Assembly (NCBI GenBank): GCA_038049695.1
Contig: CP142451.1
Location: 6,508,001-6,572,000 of the forward strand
Length of the DNA stretch: 64,000 bases
Direction: 5' to 3'
From: Cinnamomum chago
Lineage: Eukaryota > Streptophyta > Magnoliopsida > Laurales > Lauraceae
This document shows, piece by piece, positions 24,305 to 37,180 of the stretch. The notes under the pieces were generated by a model. The model saw only the letters and a program-made list of their open reading frames with translations. It was not told where the DNA came from and did no database searches. The position numbers and the translations under genes were made by a program. The first letter of the stretch is position 1; every line of letters begins with the position of its first letter.

Positions 24305-24453
24305 GTTTGGCGCCGTCTATGGGAATCTGACAAGATTTCCTTTCTCGACATTATGGTGATCACCACGAGGTCAACAAAATGTCAAGATGACAACCCCTCC
24401 GGGAAGGCGAGGGTAACCCTGCACCAAATGCTCCTACTCCCTCTCCTCAGTAA

Positions 24454-25662
24454 ATGCTGGAGACCATACAGCAGCTAGTGACCCAGAACCAGCAGATACT
24501 GCAACTCATGTTGGCAGGGCAAGGAGGAGCACTAGCTGGTGCAGGACCGCAGGAAGTACTGCGCCCGGCGCATTGGACTGCTCCAAGCAGAGGAGCACCT
24601 CCCCCGCGCGCCCAGCCCCATGGTGCCCGGGGCCGAGGAGCCTCCCGCCCACATCCTCACCTGGGCGCCCATCCCCATGACGCCCAGGGTCGAGGAGTAC
24701 ACCTGGGCGCCCATTCCCATGGCGCCCAGGGCGCCTCTGGTGGAGCTCCCCGTGTCGCCCAGCATGAGAGACTCCTGGTCAACCCTCAAGGCCGCGCTCG
24801 TCTCGACGTGCATCTACCCCCGGGTGGAGTCCTACTTGGAGGGTCAAGTCGCGGCGGACTTCCACCTCCTCCCTCGGCCTCCAACGATGAAGATCCTCAT
24901 TTCCAGGAGGGGGGAAGTGAAAAGCACAGCTTGGAAGACGAGAGTCATTTCCAAGGTCAGTCCAGAGAAGCCCCCAATCGATGGGACGAGAAGATCAAGG
25001 AAATGCAGAATCAGATTGGTGATGTCTTCAATGCCATGAAGGCACATGTACCAAAATCAATAGACTACCTGGTACAACGAACGGACACATAGTTCAAACC
25101 CGGCGTGGCGAACTACCCACTTCCTAAAAAGTTCAAAATGTCAACCATGGAAACCTTTGATGGGACAAAGGATCCATTGGATCACTTGGAAACTTACAAA
25201 ACTCTAATGCAACTACATAACATCTTGGACGAGATCATATGTAGAGCATTCCCTACCACATTGAAGGGTTCCGCAAGGCAATGCTTCTCCAGTCTGGCCC
25301 CAGCCTCCATCTCTACCTTTGCAGAGCTAAGCAAGTCCTTCGTGTTGCACTTTATTGGAGGACGCCGCCACCAGAAGCCCGCCACACACCTGCTCAGCAT
25401 AAAGCAGGATAAAAATGAAAGTCTCAGGAGTTACCTCACTCGTTTTAATGAGGAGGTCCTCCAAGTCAAGGGGCCCAATGACAAAGTCACCATGACCGCC
25501 TTTCTGGGAGTCCTCCGTTCATCCAGTTTCCTCTTTTCAGTAACGAAGCGACCACCAAAGAGCATGTCAGAACTATTGGCAAAAGCTCAAAAATATATGA
25601 ATGCTGAGGAAATCAACAGGTCCAGGCGAGGTGAATCATCTCGTGGATCGCCAAAAGCTTGA
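24454..25662 (+). pseudogene. Gag-like region of gag-only element
   Basis: A fossil gag related to that of the Tat element further right: it shares the FDGTKDPLDHLETYKTLMQL region, HFIGGRRHQKPATHLLSIKQ, and the KNESLRSYLTRFNEEVLQV core of the plant retrotransposon gag domain. The N-terminal part is low-complexity, Ala/Pro/Gly-rich. Roughly one or two breaks are present. It ends before any zinc knuckle or pol domain. Confidence 0.8.
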
Positions 25663-25927
25663 CCTGCCTCTGCACTGTTCTTAAACAGGCAGTCTATCTC
25701 CAGCTTAGCGGCTCTCTCGCGGGTCGCCAGAAACCTTGGCCTCTGCACTGTTCTCAAACAGGCAGCCTATCTCCAGCTTAGCAACTCTCTTGCGGGTCGC
25801 CAAAAAGCTTGGCCTCTGCACTATTTTCAAACAGGCAGCCTATCTCCAGCTTAGCGGCTCTCTCGCGGGTCGCCAAAAAGCTTGGCCTACCTCTGCACTG
25901 TTCTCAAACATGCAGCCTATCTCTAGA
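25640..25927 (+). repeat. About 73-bp tandem repeats inside gag-only element
   Basis: Nearly four head-to-tail copies of a unit containing cctctgcactgttctcaaac and gcggctctctcgcgggtcgc. They lie just after the gag region and occupy the place where pol would start in a full element. Confidence 0.85.
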
Positions 25928-27181
25928 AAAGAAACGAAAAATACCACATGGGCGCCCCTGCCTGTGGTTCATCCAAGTGTTCGCACCACATGGCGCCCCG
26001 CTCTCCATCACATGCTGCACGCCCACCAGCAGCAGTCAGGGCGCCCCTGCCCAGTCCGCCGCGCAGGGGTTCTTAGTTATTCTTATTCACGCCAAGGTCA
26101 CCAATCTGGTTCAAGCCCTAAATGGGGTCCAGAAATTAATGGTGCAGGTTGTCATTGGATATATATTCCAAGTGACTAGAGGCTGGGTTGTCCACATTAG
26201 AAACGGAAGTATGGAATCAAGTGGTCAAGGTTAGCACGCCCTTCCAAGCCCTGATCACTATCTTTTAAAAAAAAAGAAGGGACATGGTCACTATCTGAGC
26301 CATTCTCAGACAGACACCACCACACATGCACCAGGGACCATGCCAGTGAGCTAAGCAGGACCTTTAGTAACCACAGCACAAATAAGAGTGAGGTTAAGTT
26401 ACTTCAAGCTTGAGTCATTTCAAAAGTTAAATACCTTTTTATGTGGAGCGTAGATCAAGCCTAAGCTCGAGTCTAGTCATCTGAATTTTGTCTTAGTTTG
26501 CTATGATATATGCGCTGGTGTGCAGAGGAACAAAACAAAGTTGTCAAAGCATTATTTATGATGGCCGGCATGAAGCGTCAATAGGTTCATCAACTTATGG
26601 GTAATTTTCACCCACAACACAACTACGTGGCCCACTCCATCACGAGCAGCAGCACGCCCAGCAGCAACATGGGCGCCCTCTCCATGTGCTCACCCAACAA
26701 AACAAAAAAAAAAAATGATGCTCGCCCAACAGCACTGCTGGGTGCCCACCACCAGCGCCAGCACTCCTCGCCCGGGCCCGCGCTCCTCGTCCTCGCCCGC
26801 GCTCCTCGCGCCCGTGGCGCCTAGCGCCTGTGCTCCTCGCCTGCGCTCCCAGCGCCCTTCCCGCAAACAACCAGCTCGCCTAGTTGGATTGCGCCCCTAG
26901 CCTGGATTGCCACTCTTCCCTTCTGGGTCTCCTCTCCTGCGTCGCCCCCACAGGCGCCCGGCGCTTCAGCTGCACGCCCAACCAAATTCACTCCAGCTGC
27001 ACGCCCAACAACAGCCCATCATTCAAAAAATGGAAAATACTTGGGGTGTTTAGCGAGGCAAAAATATATCATGAAGTGAAACAGTCATCCAGCAGAAGGA
27101 GTCTCCACCACCCAGAGCTCAAAAACTCAAGCTAATGCCACTTCTCCAAGTTTTCTTAGACAAGGGGCATTGGGGGGCAAA

Positions 27182-27694
27182 TGATGGGTCAAGCCTAAAT
27201 GGCCCAATCCATGTGGAAAGCCCAATCTTATAAAGGCCCACGAAGCCCAAAGTGGTCCAAGTCCAGTCATTAAAGGCCGGGTCCAGATCCATAAAATGAC
27301 AAAGTCAGCACGTCGTTCATCTACCTGCTTTTACCAAGTCCTGTGGAGGAGATCCTACATGCCTCGTCTGTTGAGGGCGGTTCGAAGACTCCGCCAGAAT
27401 GAAGCATCCGTTGCTGAAGAGTCGTCCCCATCTGTTAGGGGAAGACTATAAATCACGGAGCCCCACCAGCACTAGGGGGCAGGCAACTCTTATCTACTTT
27501 GACACCATTGTTGTACTCCTCTGAATTGTAATCTTTACATCGGAGAATAGTAAATCACCAAATTACAAAGTGGACGTAGGTCACACTGACCGAACCACTA
27601 TAAACTCTCTCTCTCTCTCTCTTTCCATTAATTTTCACATTAATTACTTTACACTTGACCGGTGGTGCCCGAAAACCACTTTTTGACATCATTA
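27182..27694 (+). repeat. 3' LTR of gag-only element
   Basis: 513 bp, about 97% identical to the 5' LTR, with a slightly longer CT microsatellite near its end. Followed by the ACACT target duplication. Confidence 0.9.
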
Positions 27695-27710
27695 ACACTA
27701 ACTATGGAGT

Positions 27711-28074
27711 CAGGGGCGGAGCCAGGATTTCTTCTTGGGGGGGGGCCAGGATTTCATCTTGGGGGTTTACTGTTTTAAAAGGATTTTCTAAAGCCTGGCC
27801 CCCCCAGGCCTCAATGTGGCTCCGCCACTGGCCGGAGGCACTCAAGACTGCCAAGGTAATTTGCAGAACCTAATATTGCAATGTGATAAGTATGTTCTGA
27901 CCCTCGGACAGCCGGTTGCACCTTCTCAGGAGAGCTGCTGCATGGTCATTGCCTGTAAAATAACCAAAGTGGAGAAGTTCAAATTCTCAATGCTGTGCAT
28001 GGTCATTGCTGAATGTTTTAAAAGGATTTTCTAAAGAAGGCGGGGGGGCGGGCCTCAATGTGGCTCCGCCACTG
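27711..28074. mobile_element. hAT MITE with doubled right end
   Basis: A 364-bp element starting CAGGGGCGGAGCCAGG and ending TGTGGCTCCGCCACTG, flanked by a perfect TATGGAGT duplication (27703-27710, 28075-28082). The right-end block (tgttttaaaaggattttcta ... ccgccactg) occurs twice, ending at 27829 and 28074, with only one left end and one outer duplication. CAGGGGCGGA ends place it with the hAT MITE found inside TEL2 exon 3. Confidence 0.85.
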
Positions 28075-28082
28075 TATGGAGT

Positions 28083-29775
28083 GCTTGATTTTGTAGCCGT
28101 TTTGACTCAAGTCACTCGATCTGTCTGACCAAATTCAAACTAAGCTTAGGATGCTCACACCAATGATCAATAGGCGGTTCCTTCACAAGTTGCAAATAAT
28201 CCTCCATTGATCGTTTGCGCCCCAAATCTTTTGAAAACCCCCTATGCCTATAGCGGAGAATTTCTAGTAGCACCCCTGATCCCTCACTATGAAAATTAAA
28301 ATTCAAACTTACTTTGAACTCAACTTAAGTCAAAATCTATAGACCTCTACTCCACGTATTACGTGATTCAGGGGAAGAGTTTGGCCCATTTACATCTCTC
28401 TACAAGTTAAGGATGTGACCGGATGTGAGATTGAAGTCAACTAGAGGACTTTCTCTCTACAAATACAAGTTGCTTGTGGATAATGTGCAGCTGATGGTCT
28501 GCCAAGTTGCCAGATGCATGTATCTGTAGGAAATACACGTATTCATATACACCTAGTACTCGGTTCTGACCAAGAAGGTTTGGTCATGTCGCTTCCCATC
28601 GTATTGTCCGTGGACTCGGTTTGTTTCTGACGACCACCCAAGGTTTTGTTTGTTCCTAGAAACACAAACACTATAATTTTGCAAAATCACTACTATGAAA
28701 TTACATGGAGTTCATTGGCATATGCCAAGTAGAAGAGGATCCAGTAATCTAAAATAAATCAATATCCAATCTAAGGTCATATAATACAATGGTAAATAAA
28801 TTTTCTATTTGAACTTTACTTAATTATTAGATGACCAGGGAACGTCATTGGTTGGGAGGCCCACCTTTCACCCAAATGACCAAGGATCGATTGTTGGGTC
28901 TCTCCCTTTTCACCGTGAATGTCTTGTCTCCTTGCATGTATTAGTCTTTCCTCATGTGGGGGGTGTAGTCTTCTCCTCACTTGTGCGAGTTTTCTCACCT
29001 TTGTGTGTGTGCCAATATTGTTCTCATGGGTCCCGGCCCCATTCGTTGAGGTAACCAAAAAAAACAACTCAGCTCAATTTTTTTTTATAATGGCTGATAT
29101 TATTATTATTAGATGGGTAGATCTTAATATCACTTTGTCTGCTATGAGCCTCTGCCAACAAGTTCTTCTTTCAAGGAAACTACTACTACTTTTAGGTCAT
29201 GATTATGAAAAAACTGCAACCTAAAAGGTAAAAGAACAAACATGAGCTTCACTCTTAGGGGCTCCGCACGGGAATCACACCCTTCGTGAGATAATACGAG
29301 GCACTACAACCCCGAGATTTGAACACTCGACCTCCCGCTCTAGCACCATTCTCTATCAATTTAAGTTTTTAGAGTAAGTGGTTGTCAACACGTAGCATAT
29401 CCATGCGGTGTCCCTATTGTATCCATGCTGTATCTGGGGCCATAGGCATCATAATGTCAAAATTTTGTGGGGTTATTCCTTTGATAGCTTCAATTGCAGA
29501 TGGAAAGAGTTTCTCAAGTGAGGAGTAGTGGTTGGGGGAATATAGCAGTTTGGAAACTACCATTGCGCATTGTTATGAGAATCTGCCATGTCCGCATTGG
29601 CTTGGACTCAATCACTAGAGTTATGGTATGAAGTATGAACAGTAAGAGACAGGACACCTGTACTTGTATAAATTGTAAAAAAAGTAATAAAAAAATGATG
29701 GCACATGTAAAAAATTTTACTGCAAAATCATAGAACTTAATGCAGATAATATATTATGAACATGATACTTGTATT
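28083..29775. other. Intergenic, no confident gene
   Basis: I searched here for N-terminal TEL2 exons and found none. A minus-strand frame at 28112-28306 (contains LLEILRYRHRGFSKDLGRKR and HWCEHPKLSLNLV) looks protein-like and follows a pyrimidine-rich AG acceptor, but I do not recognise it. A possible minus-strand SINE B box (gttcaaatctc) lies near 29320. Confidence 0.4.
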
Positions 29776-30742
29776 TGTTGGAAAAATGGTTAGAAGGACC
29801 ATTATTTTGGTCATCTTTGAGCCAAAATAAACGTGGGACCCACTTATCCTTTTAGGTGAGAATACATGAGAATGTAATCTACTCTATGAGTAGTTTAAGG
29901 ACATGTATTGGGTTGCTCTAATCCATTAAGAAATGAATGAGAAATTGCCTCATTTACACCACTACTTGAACATGTTAAACATGGAAACAAAAGGAAGTGG
30001 TAAACTTACATCCCACATTGCTTGGGAGCAAAACATTCCTTGGGTATAAATATACTTACCTTGGTAATATAAGAAGAGCCCCAAGGGGCACTCCACTTTT
30101 GTGGGGGAGGGAGGACCTAGATCAAGGTAGGGTCACCACCACACACGCGCGCGCCGCCCCGCCCCGCGCCGAACCGGGCCGGGCTTGGGCCTATGTCCAA
30201 GAGGTGTGTGCCAAGAGGTGTACCCATTCACATCTGAAAGGGTGTGTCCTAAGAAGAAGCATCTGTTCAAGTGAATAGTCACTGTTCTGAACAGATGCAG
30301 CCCCTATGAAGAGACCTGATTGCAGGCTATTTATGCATCTCGTTTCATGCTGTTTTGATCATTCCATTTTCGCTGTTGCTGCTGCACTTGCATTGAGTCA
30401 CTCATTCAGAGTTAAGAAGAGAGTAATTGTACACTAACTGGTTCGACAGTCACACAGTTTGTAGTGCTGCAACTGTTGTAGTACAGATCATTGTATCCTG
30501 GGAGACAGACGTCATTGAAGCTCGTAAGCACCATTGCGGGGGCGAATTTTGTCTTAAGGATATAGTGTTAACACTAGCCTTGATCATCTGCGAATCTCTG
30601 GTATACTAACTATAACATCAGACCACTGTTTTCCTGCATTCAAACAGTAAGTTCATTTTACTTTCAAACAAAGTACTGTTTTGTTTTTTTTCACTGTAAA
30701 CTGCTCTCCTAAAACACTGAAGTACTTGTACTCGAACTTACA
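29776..30742 (+). repeat. 5' LTR of copia element
   Basis: 967 bp. It includes a TATAAATA at 30045-30052, a CACACGCGCGCGCC-type GC-rich patch and, past it, AAGTGAATAGTCACTGTTC-type repeats shared with the other LTR. Confidence 0.85.
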
Positions 30743-31065
30743 ATCTTAAGACAAAATTCTTTTAAAGTTCTGAGTACATTCTGTTCTCTGTTTACTTCAG
30801 TATTTTTGGTTTCGGTTTATGTCAGTTTTCTACTGGTTTCTTCTTCTGCTGTTTCTGAAACTAGTAGTGTAAAACTGAGTTTCATTCTTTATATACATTT
30901 AGTTACAGAACTTTAGGTTGTTCTGTAAATTGCATTCTGTTTGCCTCAGTCTTCAGTAACCAATTACAGGTTACCATATAGTCTGAGTTACTGTTTACAG
31001 TACTATTAGTTGTTTAATTCTGTAGTTTACTCTGCTTAAGTGATTTCTGTTTTGTTAAATCAGAC

Positions 31066-34000
31066 ATGGGTATTGAGAAGAATACTCCAGTCATTACCCA
31101 TACCCTTGTTATGGTGAACCATGGGGAGAAACCTGAAAAATTCAATGGGACTGAGTTCAAGAGATGGCAACAAAAGATGTTGTTCTATCTCACCACTCTT
31201 AACTTGGCTAGGTTCCTCCATGAAGAAGCTCCTGTTTTGAAAGAAGGTGAAACAGACAAGCAAGTAGTTGCTGCTGTAGAAGCCTGGAAGCATGCTGATT
31301 TCCTCTGTCGAAATTACATTCTCAATGGACTAGACAACACATTATATAATGTGTACTGTTCATTGAAGACTGCTAAGGAATTATGGGATTCACTTGATAA
31401 AAAGTACAAGACTGAAGATGCCGGAATGAAGAAATTCGTTGTTGGCAGATTTCTTGACTACAAGATGAACGATTCCAAAACGGTTATCAATCAAGTTCAT
31501 GAAATACATGCAGAAGGAATGTCTCTTAGTGAGTCTTTCCAAGTGATAGCAATCATTGAAAAATTGCCACCACTTTTGAAGGATTTTAAGAACTACCTCA
31601 AGCATAAACAAAAGGAGATAAAACTTGAAGACCTGATAATAAGATTGAGGATAAAGAAAGACAATCGTGCTTCTGAAAAGAAATCAGGAAAAACCTTCAC
31701 TGAAGCTAAAGCAAACGTGGTGGAGCATGGGCAGAATCCCAAGAAGAGGAAGAACAATCCCAACGGTCCAAAACAAGGTCCCAATGACAACAAGAAGTTC
31801 AAAGGGAAATGCTATGTGTGCGACAAACCAGGCCACCGTGCTAAGGACTGTCATAAGCGCAAGGACCAAGGCAATACAAGTAAGAAACCTGCGCAAGCCA
31901 ACATGACAGAAATGGACACTCTCTCCACTGATGTTTCAGACATCAATCTTTCTGCTGTGGTCTCAGAAGTCAATCTGGTTGGTAACACCAGAGAATGGTG
32001 GGTGGATACAGGGGCCACTCGACATGTTTGCTCAAATAAAGAGATGTTCTCCACTTATCAAGCATCAACCGGAGAACAACTCTTCATGGGCAACTCTGCC
32101 ACCTCTAAGGTTGAAGGCCAAGGACAGGTGGTATTGAAGATGGTTTCTGGAAAAGAACTCACCCTCAACAATGTGCTGCATGTACCTGATATTCGTAAGA
32201 ATCTGGTATCAGGCTCATTACTGAGTAAGAAGGGTTTCAAACTTGTATTTGAGTCAGACAGGTTTGTACTCACTAAATCTGGGATGTACGTGGGAAAGGG
32301 ATATATGAGCGATGGGCTCTTCAAAATGACTGTAATGACAATTGTACCTAATAAGAAAAACTCTTCTGCTTATATGCTTGAGTCTTCTAATGTGTGGCAT
32401 GGTAGATTAGGCCATGTTAATTATGATGCATTACGTAGATTAGTTAACATGGAATGCTTGTCTAAATGTAGTTTTGATTCTAATATCAAATGTGAAACAT
32501 GTGTAGAAGCTAAACTTACTAGAACTTCTTTTCAATCTATTGAAAGAACTTCTGAACCTCTTCAATTAATTCATTCTGATATTTGTGACCTGAAGTTTGT
32601 TCAAACTAAAGGTGGTAAGAAATATTTTCTTACATTCATTGATGATTGCACAAGATACTGTTATGTTTACTTATTGAAAAGTAAAGATGAGGCCTTGGAA
32701 ATGTTCCAACATTACAAGAATGAGGTTGAGAATCAACTTAATAGGAAAATTACGGTGATAAAAAGCGATAGAGGAGGTGAATACGAATCACCTTTTGGTG
32801 AATTCTGTTCACAGCATGGTATTATACACCAAACTACTGCTCTTTATTCACCTAAGTAAAATGGTGTTGCTGAAAGGAAAAATAGAACTTTAAAAGAAAT
32901 GATGAATGCTATGTTAATCAGTTCTGGATTACCTCAGAATTTGTGGGGGGATGCTATCCTTTCTGCAAATTATATTCTCAACCGAATACCTCAAAAGAAA
33001 ACCAATAAAACCCCGTACGAATTGTGGAAAGGTAGAATGCTTACTTACAAATACTTGAAAGTGTGGGGGTGTTTGGCTAAAGTGGCGGTTCCTACACCTA
33101 AAAAGGTGAAAATAGGACAAAAAACAGTAGACTGTGTATTCATTGGGTATGCTCATAATAGCAATGCGTATCGGTTTCTAATTCACAACTCTGAAATTCC
33201 CGATATGCATCCGAACACTATTATTGAGTCAAGGAATGCATCGTTCTTTGAACATGTATTTCCTTACAAACTATCAAAGGAAACGAGTTCTTCTAAAAGA
33301 ACTCATGACACTGCTAGTAGTAGTAATCAAAACCAACAAGAGATTGATGAACCTAGACGGAGTAAGAGGGCTAGAACATAAAAAACATTTGGTTCAGATT
33401 TTCTAACATTTATGTTGGAAGATGCGCCTCAAAGCTTTAAAAAAGCAGTGTCCAGTCCCGAGGCACCATATTGGAAAGAGGCCATAAACAGTGAAATTGA
33501 ATCCATTATGCAAACCCATAAATGGAAACTTGTAGATATTCCACAAGCTTGCAAAACTCTTGGATGCAAGTGGATATTCAAGAGAAAGCTGAAAGCAGAT
33601 GCCTCAATCGATAAATACAAGGCCAGGCTTGTTGTTAAAGGGTACAGACAAAAAGAAGGCTTGGACTATTTTGATACTTATTCACCGGTGACGAGAATAA
33701 CATCCATTCGAATGTTAATAGCAATTGTTGCTATACACAATCTCGAGATACATCAAATGCATGTAAAGACAACATTTCTCAATGGTGAATTAGACGAGGA
33801 GATATATATGGAACAACCAGAAGGGTTTAATGTTCCAAGTCAAACTAAGAAAGTTTGTCGGCTTGTCAAATCTCTATTTGGATTAAAACAAGCACCAAAG
33901 CAGTGGCATGATAAATTTGACAGCTTGATGATGCCAAATGGGTTTAAGATCAATGAATGTGACAAATGTGTTTCTGTCAAGAACACTAACAATGGCTGTG

Positions 34001-34976
34001 TCATTATTTGTTTATATGTTGATGATTTGCTCATTATGGGTAGTAATGCTGATATCATTCAATCTACCAAGAGGATGTTAAACAATAAGTTTGACATAAA
34101 GATTTAGGTGTTGCAGATGTCATACTTGGGATAAAGATCTCTAAAACATCAGATGGATTGATATTATCTCAATCACACTATATTGAGAATACACTCAAAA
34201 AATATAATCAAGATAATAGCAATCCAGTAAGGACACCTATAGATATTAGTATTCATTTATCCAAGAATAATGGAAAAGGCATATCACAACGAGAATATGC
34301 ACAAATAATTGGTAGCCTAATGTATGTGATGAATTGCACTCGTCCTGACATTGCATATGCTGTTAGTAAATTGAGTAGATACACAAGTAACCCTGGATCA
34401 GACCACTGGAAGGCCTTAGTTCGGGTTCTAAGATATTTAAAATACACCCAAAACTATGGTTTGCATTACTGTAAATATCCAGCTGTACTTGAGGGCTATT
34501 GTGATGCCAACTGGATATTAGATATTAAAGATTCAAAGTCCACAAGTGGATATCTATTTACACTTGGTGGTGCAGCGGTATCATGGAAATCTTCTAAACA
34601 AACATGCATTGCTAGATCCACTATAGAATCTGAGTTTATTGCATTGGATAAAGATGGCAAAGAAGCTGAGTGGCTTCGTCAATTCCTCGAAGATATTCCA
34701 ATGTGGACAAAACCTGTGCCTCCTATCTGCATTCATTGCGATAGTCAATCAGCAATTGGAAGGGCACAGAGTACAATGTATAACGGTAAGTCTCGACATA
34801 TTCGTCGAAAGCATAATTCCGTGAGACAACTGCTCTCTAATGACATTATGACAATTGAGTACATAAAGTCCAAAGACAACATTGCGGATCCTCTAACCAA
34901 AGGATTAGCGAGAGAGCAAGTAAATAGTTTATCGAGGGGAATGGGCTTAAAGCCTATGAATGAAAAGTCACCATAA
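31066..34976 (+). pseudogene. Copia gag-pol region
   Basis: Fossil polyprotein region. In order: a copia gag domain ([20 protein letters not shown]), a CCHC knuckle ([14 protein letters not shown], about 31811-31852), an aspartic protease ([12 protein letters not shown], about 31998), integrase with an HGRLGH..C..C zinc site (from about 32396), reverse transcriptase with YVDDLLIMG (about 34015), and RNase H with the C-terminal [14 protein letters not shown] motif (about 34865). About three breaks interrupt it. Confidence 0.9.
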
Positions 34977-35548
34977 TGGCAACCCAACCTAGTTGACTGG
35001 AGATCCCAAGATCTGGGTTCAAAGGGACAACCGAATTGTGTGTGACTTAACGATATCACTATGGAGACAAAATCTCCTGCTCATTCCTATGATATTAATA
35101 GTGATACTTGCAGCGGTAATTAGGGTAAGCAAAACTTTTAATGATTCTTATATCTTGGTTAATCAGATGGGGTATAGCAAGATACTCTTAATAAGAATCA
35201 CCTATGTGAGTGTGAACTGTGCCGATTCTATGAGAATAATAAGGCTAAATTCTCTAAAGCATTCATGAAACCAGGATTTGTTCAGGGCCAAAATGAACAC
35301 AATCATGAGAACCAACTGTGTCTGGAAAGATTCTGTGTGAACTCTATTGTCTCGGTTTACACAAAAGGCTGAACAGTTCAAGACATCATATTTACTGTTC
35401 AACCAGTAAATCCGATAGTATTTCACAAGGGAATGTTCAAGGTCACAAGCTACCTTTCTCTATACAGAGGATTTCCATAATTTACTCTCTCTGTGTGTGT
35501 CTGCATATCATTTCATTGCTTTCGGTCAATTTCATTCATGTGAGGGAT

Positions 35549-36620
35549 TGTTGGAAAAATGGTTAGAAGGACTCATTATTTTGGTCATCTTTGAGTCAAA
35601 ATAAACGTGGGACCCACTTATCCTTTTAGGTGGGAATACATGGGAATGTAATCTACTCTATGAGTAGTTTAAGGACATGTATTGAGTTACTCCAATCCAT
35701 TAAGAAATGAATGAGAAATTGCCTCATTTACACCACTACTTGAACATGTTAAACATGGAAACAAAAGGAAGTGGTAAACTTGCATCCCACATTGCTTGGG
35801 AGCAAAACATCCATTGGGTATAAATATACTTACCTTGGTAGTATAAGATGAGCCCCAAGGGGCACCCCACTTTTGTGGGGGAGGGAGGACCTAGATCAGG
35901 TAGGGTCACCACCACACACGCGCGCGCGCCGCCCCTCCCCGCACCGAACCGGGCCGGGCCGGGCTTGGGCTTCACACGCGAGTTGGGCCTGGCTCGGCCC
36001 ACTACCCATTTATATTTTTTAAAGAAGTTTTATTTAATAAAATTCCCTTTTTCAAAATGGGGTGTGTCCATGTCCAAGAGGTGTGTGCCAAGAGGTGTAC
36101 CCATTCGCATCTGAAAGGGTGTGTCCTAAGAAGAAGCATCTGTTCAAGTGAATAGTCACTGTTCTGAACAGATGCAGCCCCTATGAAGAGACCTGATTGC
36201 AGGCTATTTATGCATCTCGTTTCATACTGTTTTGATCATTCCATTTTCGATGCTGCTGCTGCACTTGCATTGAGTCACTCATTCAGAGTCAAGAAGAGAG
36301 TAATTGTACACTAACTGGTTCGACAGTCACACAGTTTGTAGTGCTGCAACTGTTGTGGTACAGATCATTGTATCCTGGGAGACAGACGCCATTGAAGCTC
36401 GTAAGCACCATTGCGGGGGCAAATTTTATCTTAAGGACATAGTGTTAACACTAGCCTTGATCATCTGCGAATCTCTGGTATACTAACTACAACATCAGAC
36501 CACTATTTTCCTGCCTTCAAACAGTTAAGTTCATTTTACTTTCAAACAGAGTACTGTTTTGTTTCTTTTTACCGTAAACTGCTCTCCTAAAACACTGAAG
36601 TACTTGTACTCGAACTTACA
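35549..36620 (+). repeat. 3' LTR of copia element
   Basis: 1072 bp, preceded by a short purine tract (gtgaggga). It matches the 5' LTR throughout except for an extra segment of about 100 bp in its middle. Confidence 0.85.
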
Positions 36621-37022
36621 ATATTCTCTATATATATATTTCTTGAATTTTGGCACAAATGGTGGTGTATCCTCATTTCCGGATTTGTATCACATCATTG
36701 AATGTAATCCTTTTTGTATTTTTATTCTGAAAGAGAATTCTTACTCATCATTTTTTATTCCCTTAAAATTTTACATTTTTTGTTCATTAGTCTATTAAGT
36801 TAAAAGCCTAAAACAGTTTCATATACTTGAAAATCTTTACTAAAATTAGACATTTGTTCAGCTACTCAAATCTGTTCTTTAATTTGTTGGATTAATTTAA
36901 CCATTCTGTATTCTTTTTTTCTTTTTCATCGATCATTTTTCAAATTTTGTTCTAGCTTCTTGATTCCCTCCTATATGATTTGGAATTGTTTTATAGAGTT
37001 ATTCTTGACAACGGCATTTCAG

Positions 37023-37180
37023 CCACTTTTTCAAGAAGATCATCATTCTACTTCTTGGTGGAGCAGAAGAAAGGGCTATTGAATTATATGGTTGTACTGA
37101 TGTGTTGAAAGGCCCTGTCATGGATGGCTCCTTATTTGTTGGTGAAATGTTTGCCCGTATTTGTCGGCGTGGATCTACAG
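37023..37180 (+). CDS. TEL2: TEL2 exon 1 found in window
   Basis: Acceptor catttcag|cc, donor acag|gtgaga. Encodes HFFKKIIILLLGGAEERAIE and onward to FVGEMFARICRRGSTG. Homologues continue N-terminally with about 230 more residues, so an upstream exon must once have existed. Ends phase 1 into exon 2. Confidence 0.8.

Larger units (their letters stand above)
23801..27694 (+). mobile_element. Gag-only LTR element (Ty3/gypsy, TR-GAG type)
   Basis: A 3894-bp fossil with a perfect ACACT target duplication (23796-23800, 27695-27699). LTRs are 23801-24304 and 27182-27694, starting TGATGGGTCAAG. A primer-site-like tggcgccgtctatggga follows the 5' LTR at 24307, and a purine tract (ggggcattggggggcaaa) precedes the 3' LTR. 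It carries a gag-like region and no protease, reverse transcriptase or integrase, so it would depend on another element. I count about 14 differences between LTRs (near 3%), implying an age on the order of one to a few million years depending on the rate. Confidence 0.9.
29776..36620 (+). mobile_element. Ty1/copia LTR retrotransposon
   Basis: A 6845-bp fossil with LTRs 29776-30742 and 35549-36620, starting TGTTGGAAAAATGG and ending CTTACA. Flanking 5-mers gtatt and atatt differ by one base, a probable aged target duplication. The right LTR is about 100 bp longer near 35970-36080. The order gag, protease, integrase, reverse transcriptase, RNase H is that of Ty1/copia. Coding sequence is nearly complete with about three breaks, so it is probably not autonomous. 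The primer-binding site after the 5' LTR is not the usual initiator-Met type. It lies just upstream of the first TEL2 exon found. Confidence 0.9.

Noticed and set aside
26597-26900. Pro/Ala/Arg-rich frames on both strands
   Set aside because: Low-complexity part of the gag-only element interior.
29235-29370. Possible minus-strand SINE
   Set aside because: Only a B-box-like word (gttcaaatctc) is clear; A box, tail and duplication are not.
37004-37030. Apparent frameshift at a T5 run in the first TEL2 exon
   Set aside because: An acceptor at 37021-37022 gives HFFKKII directly in the conserved frame, so no shift is needed.
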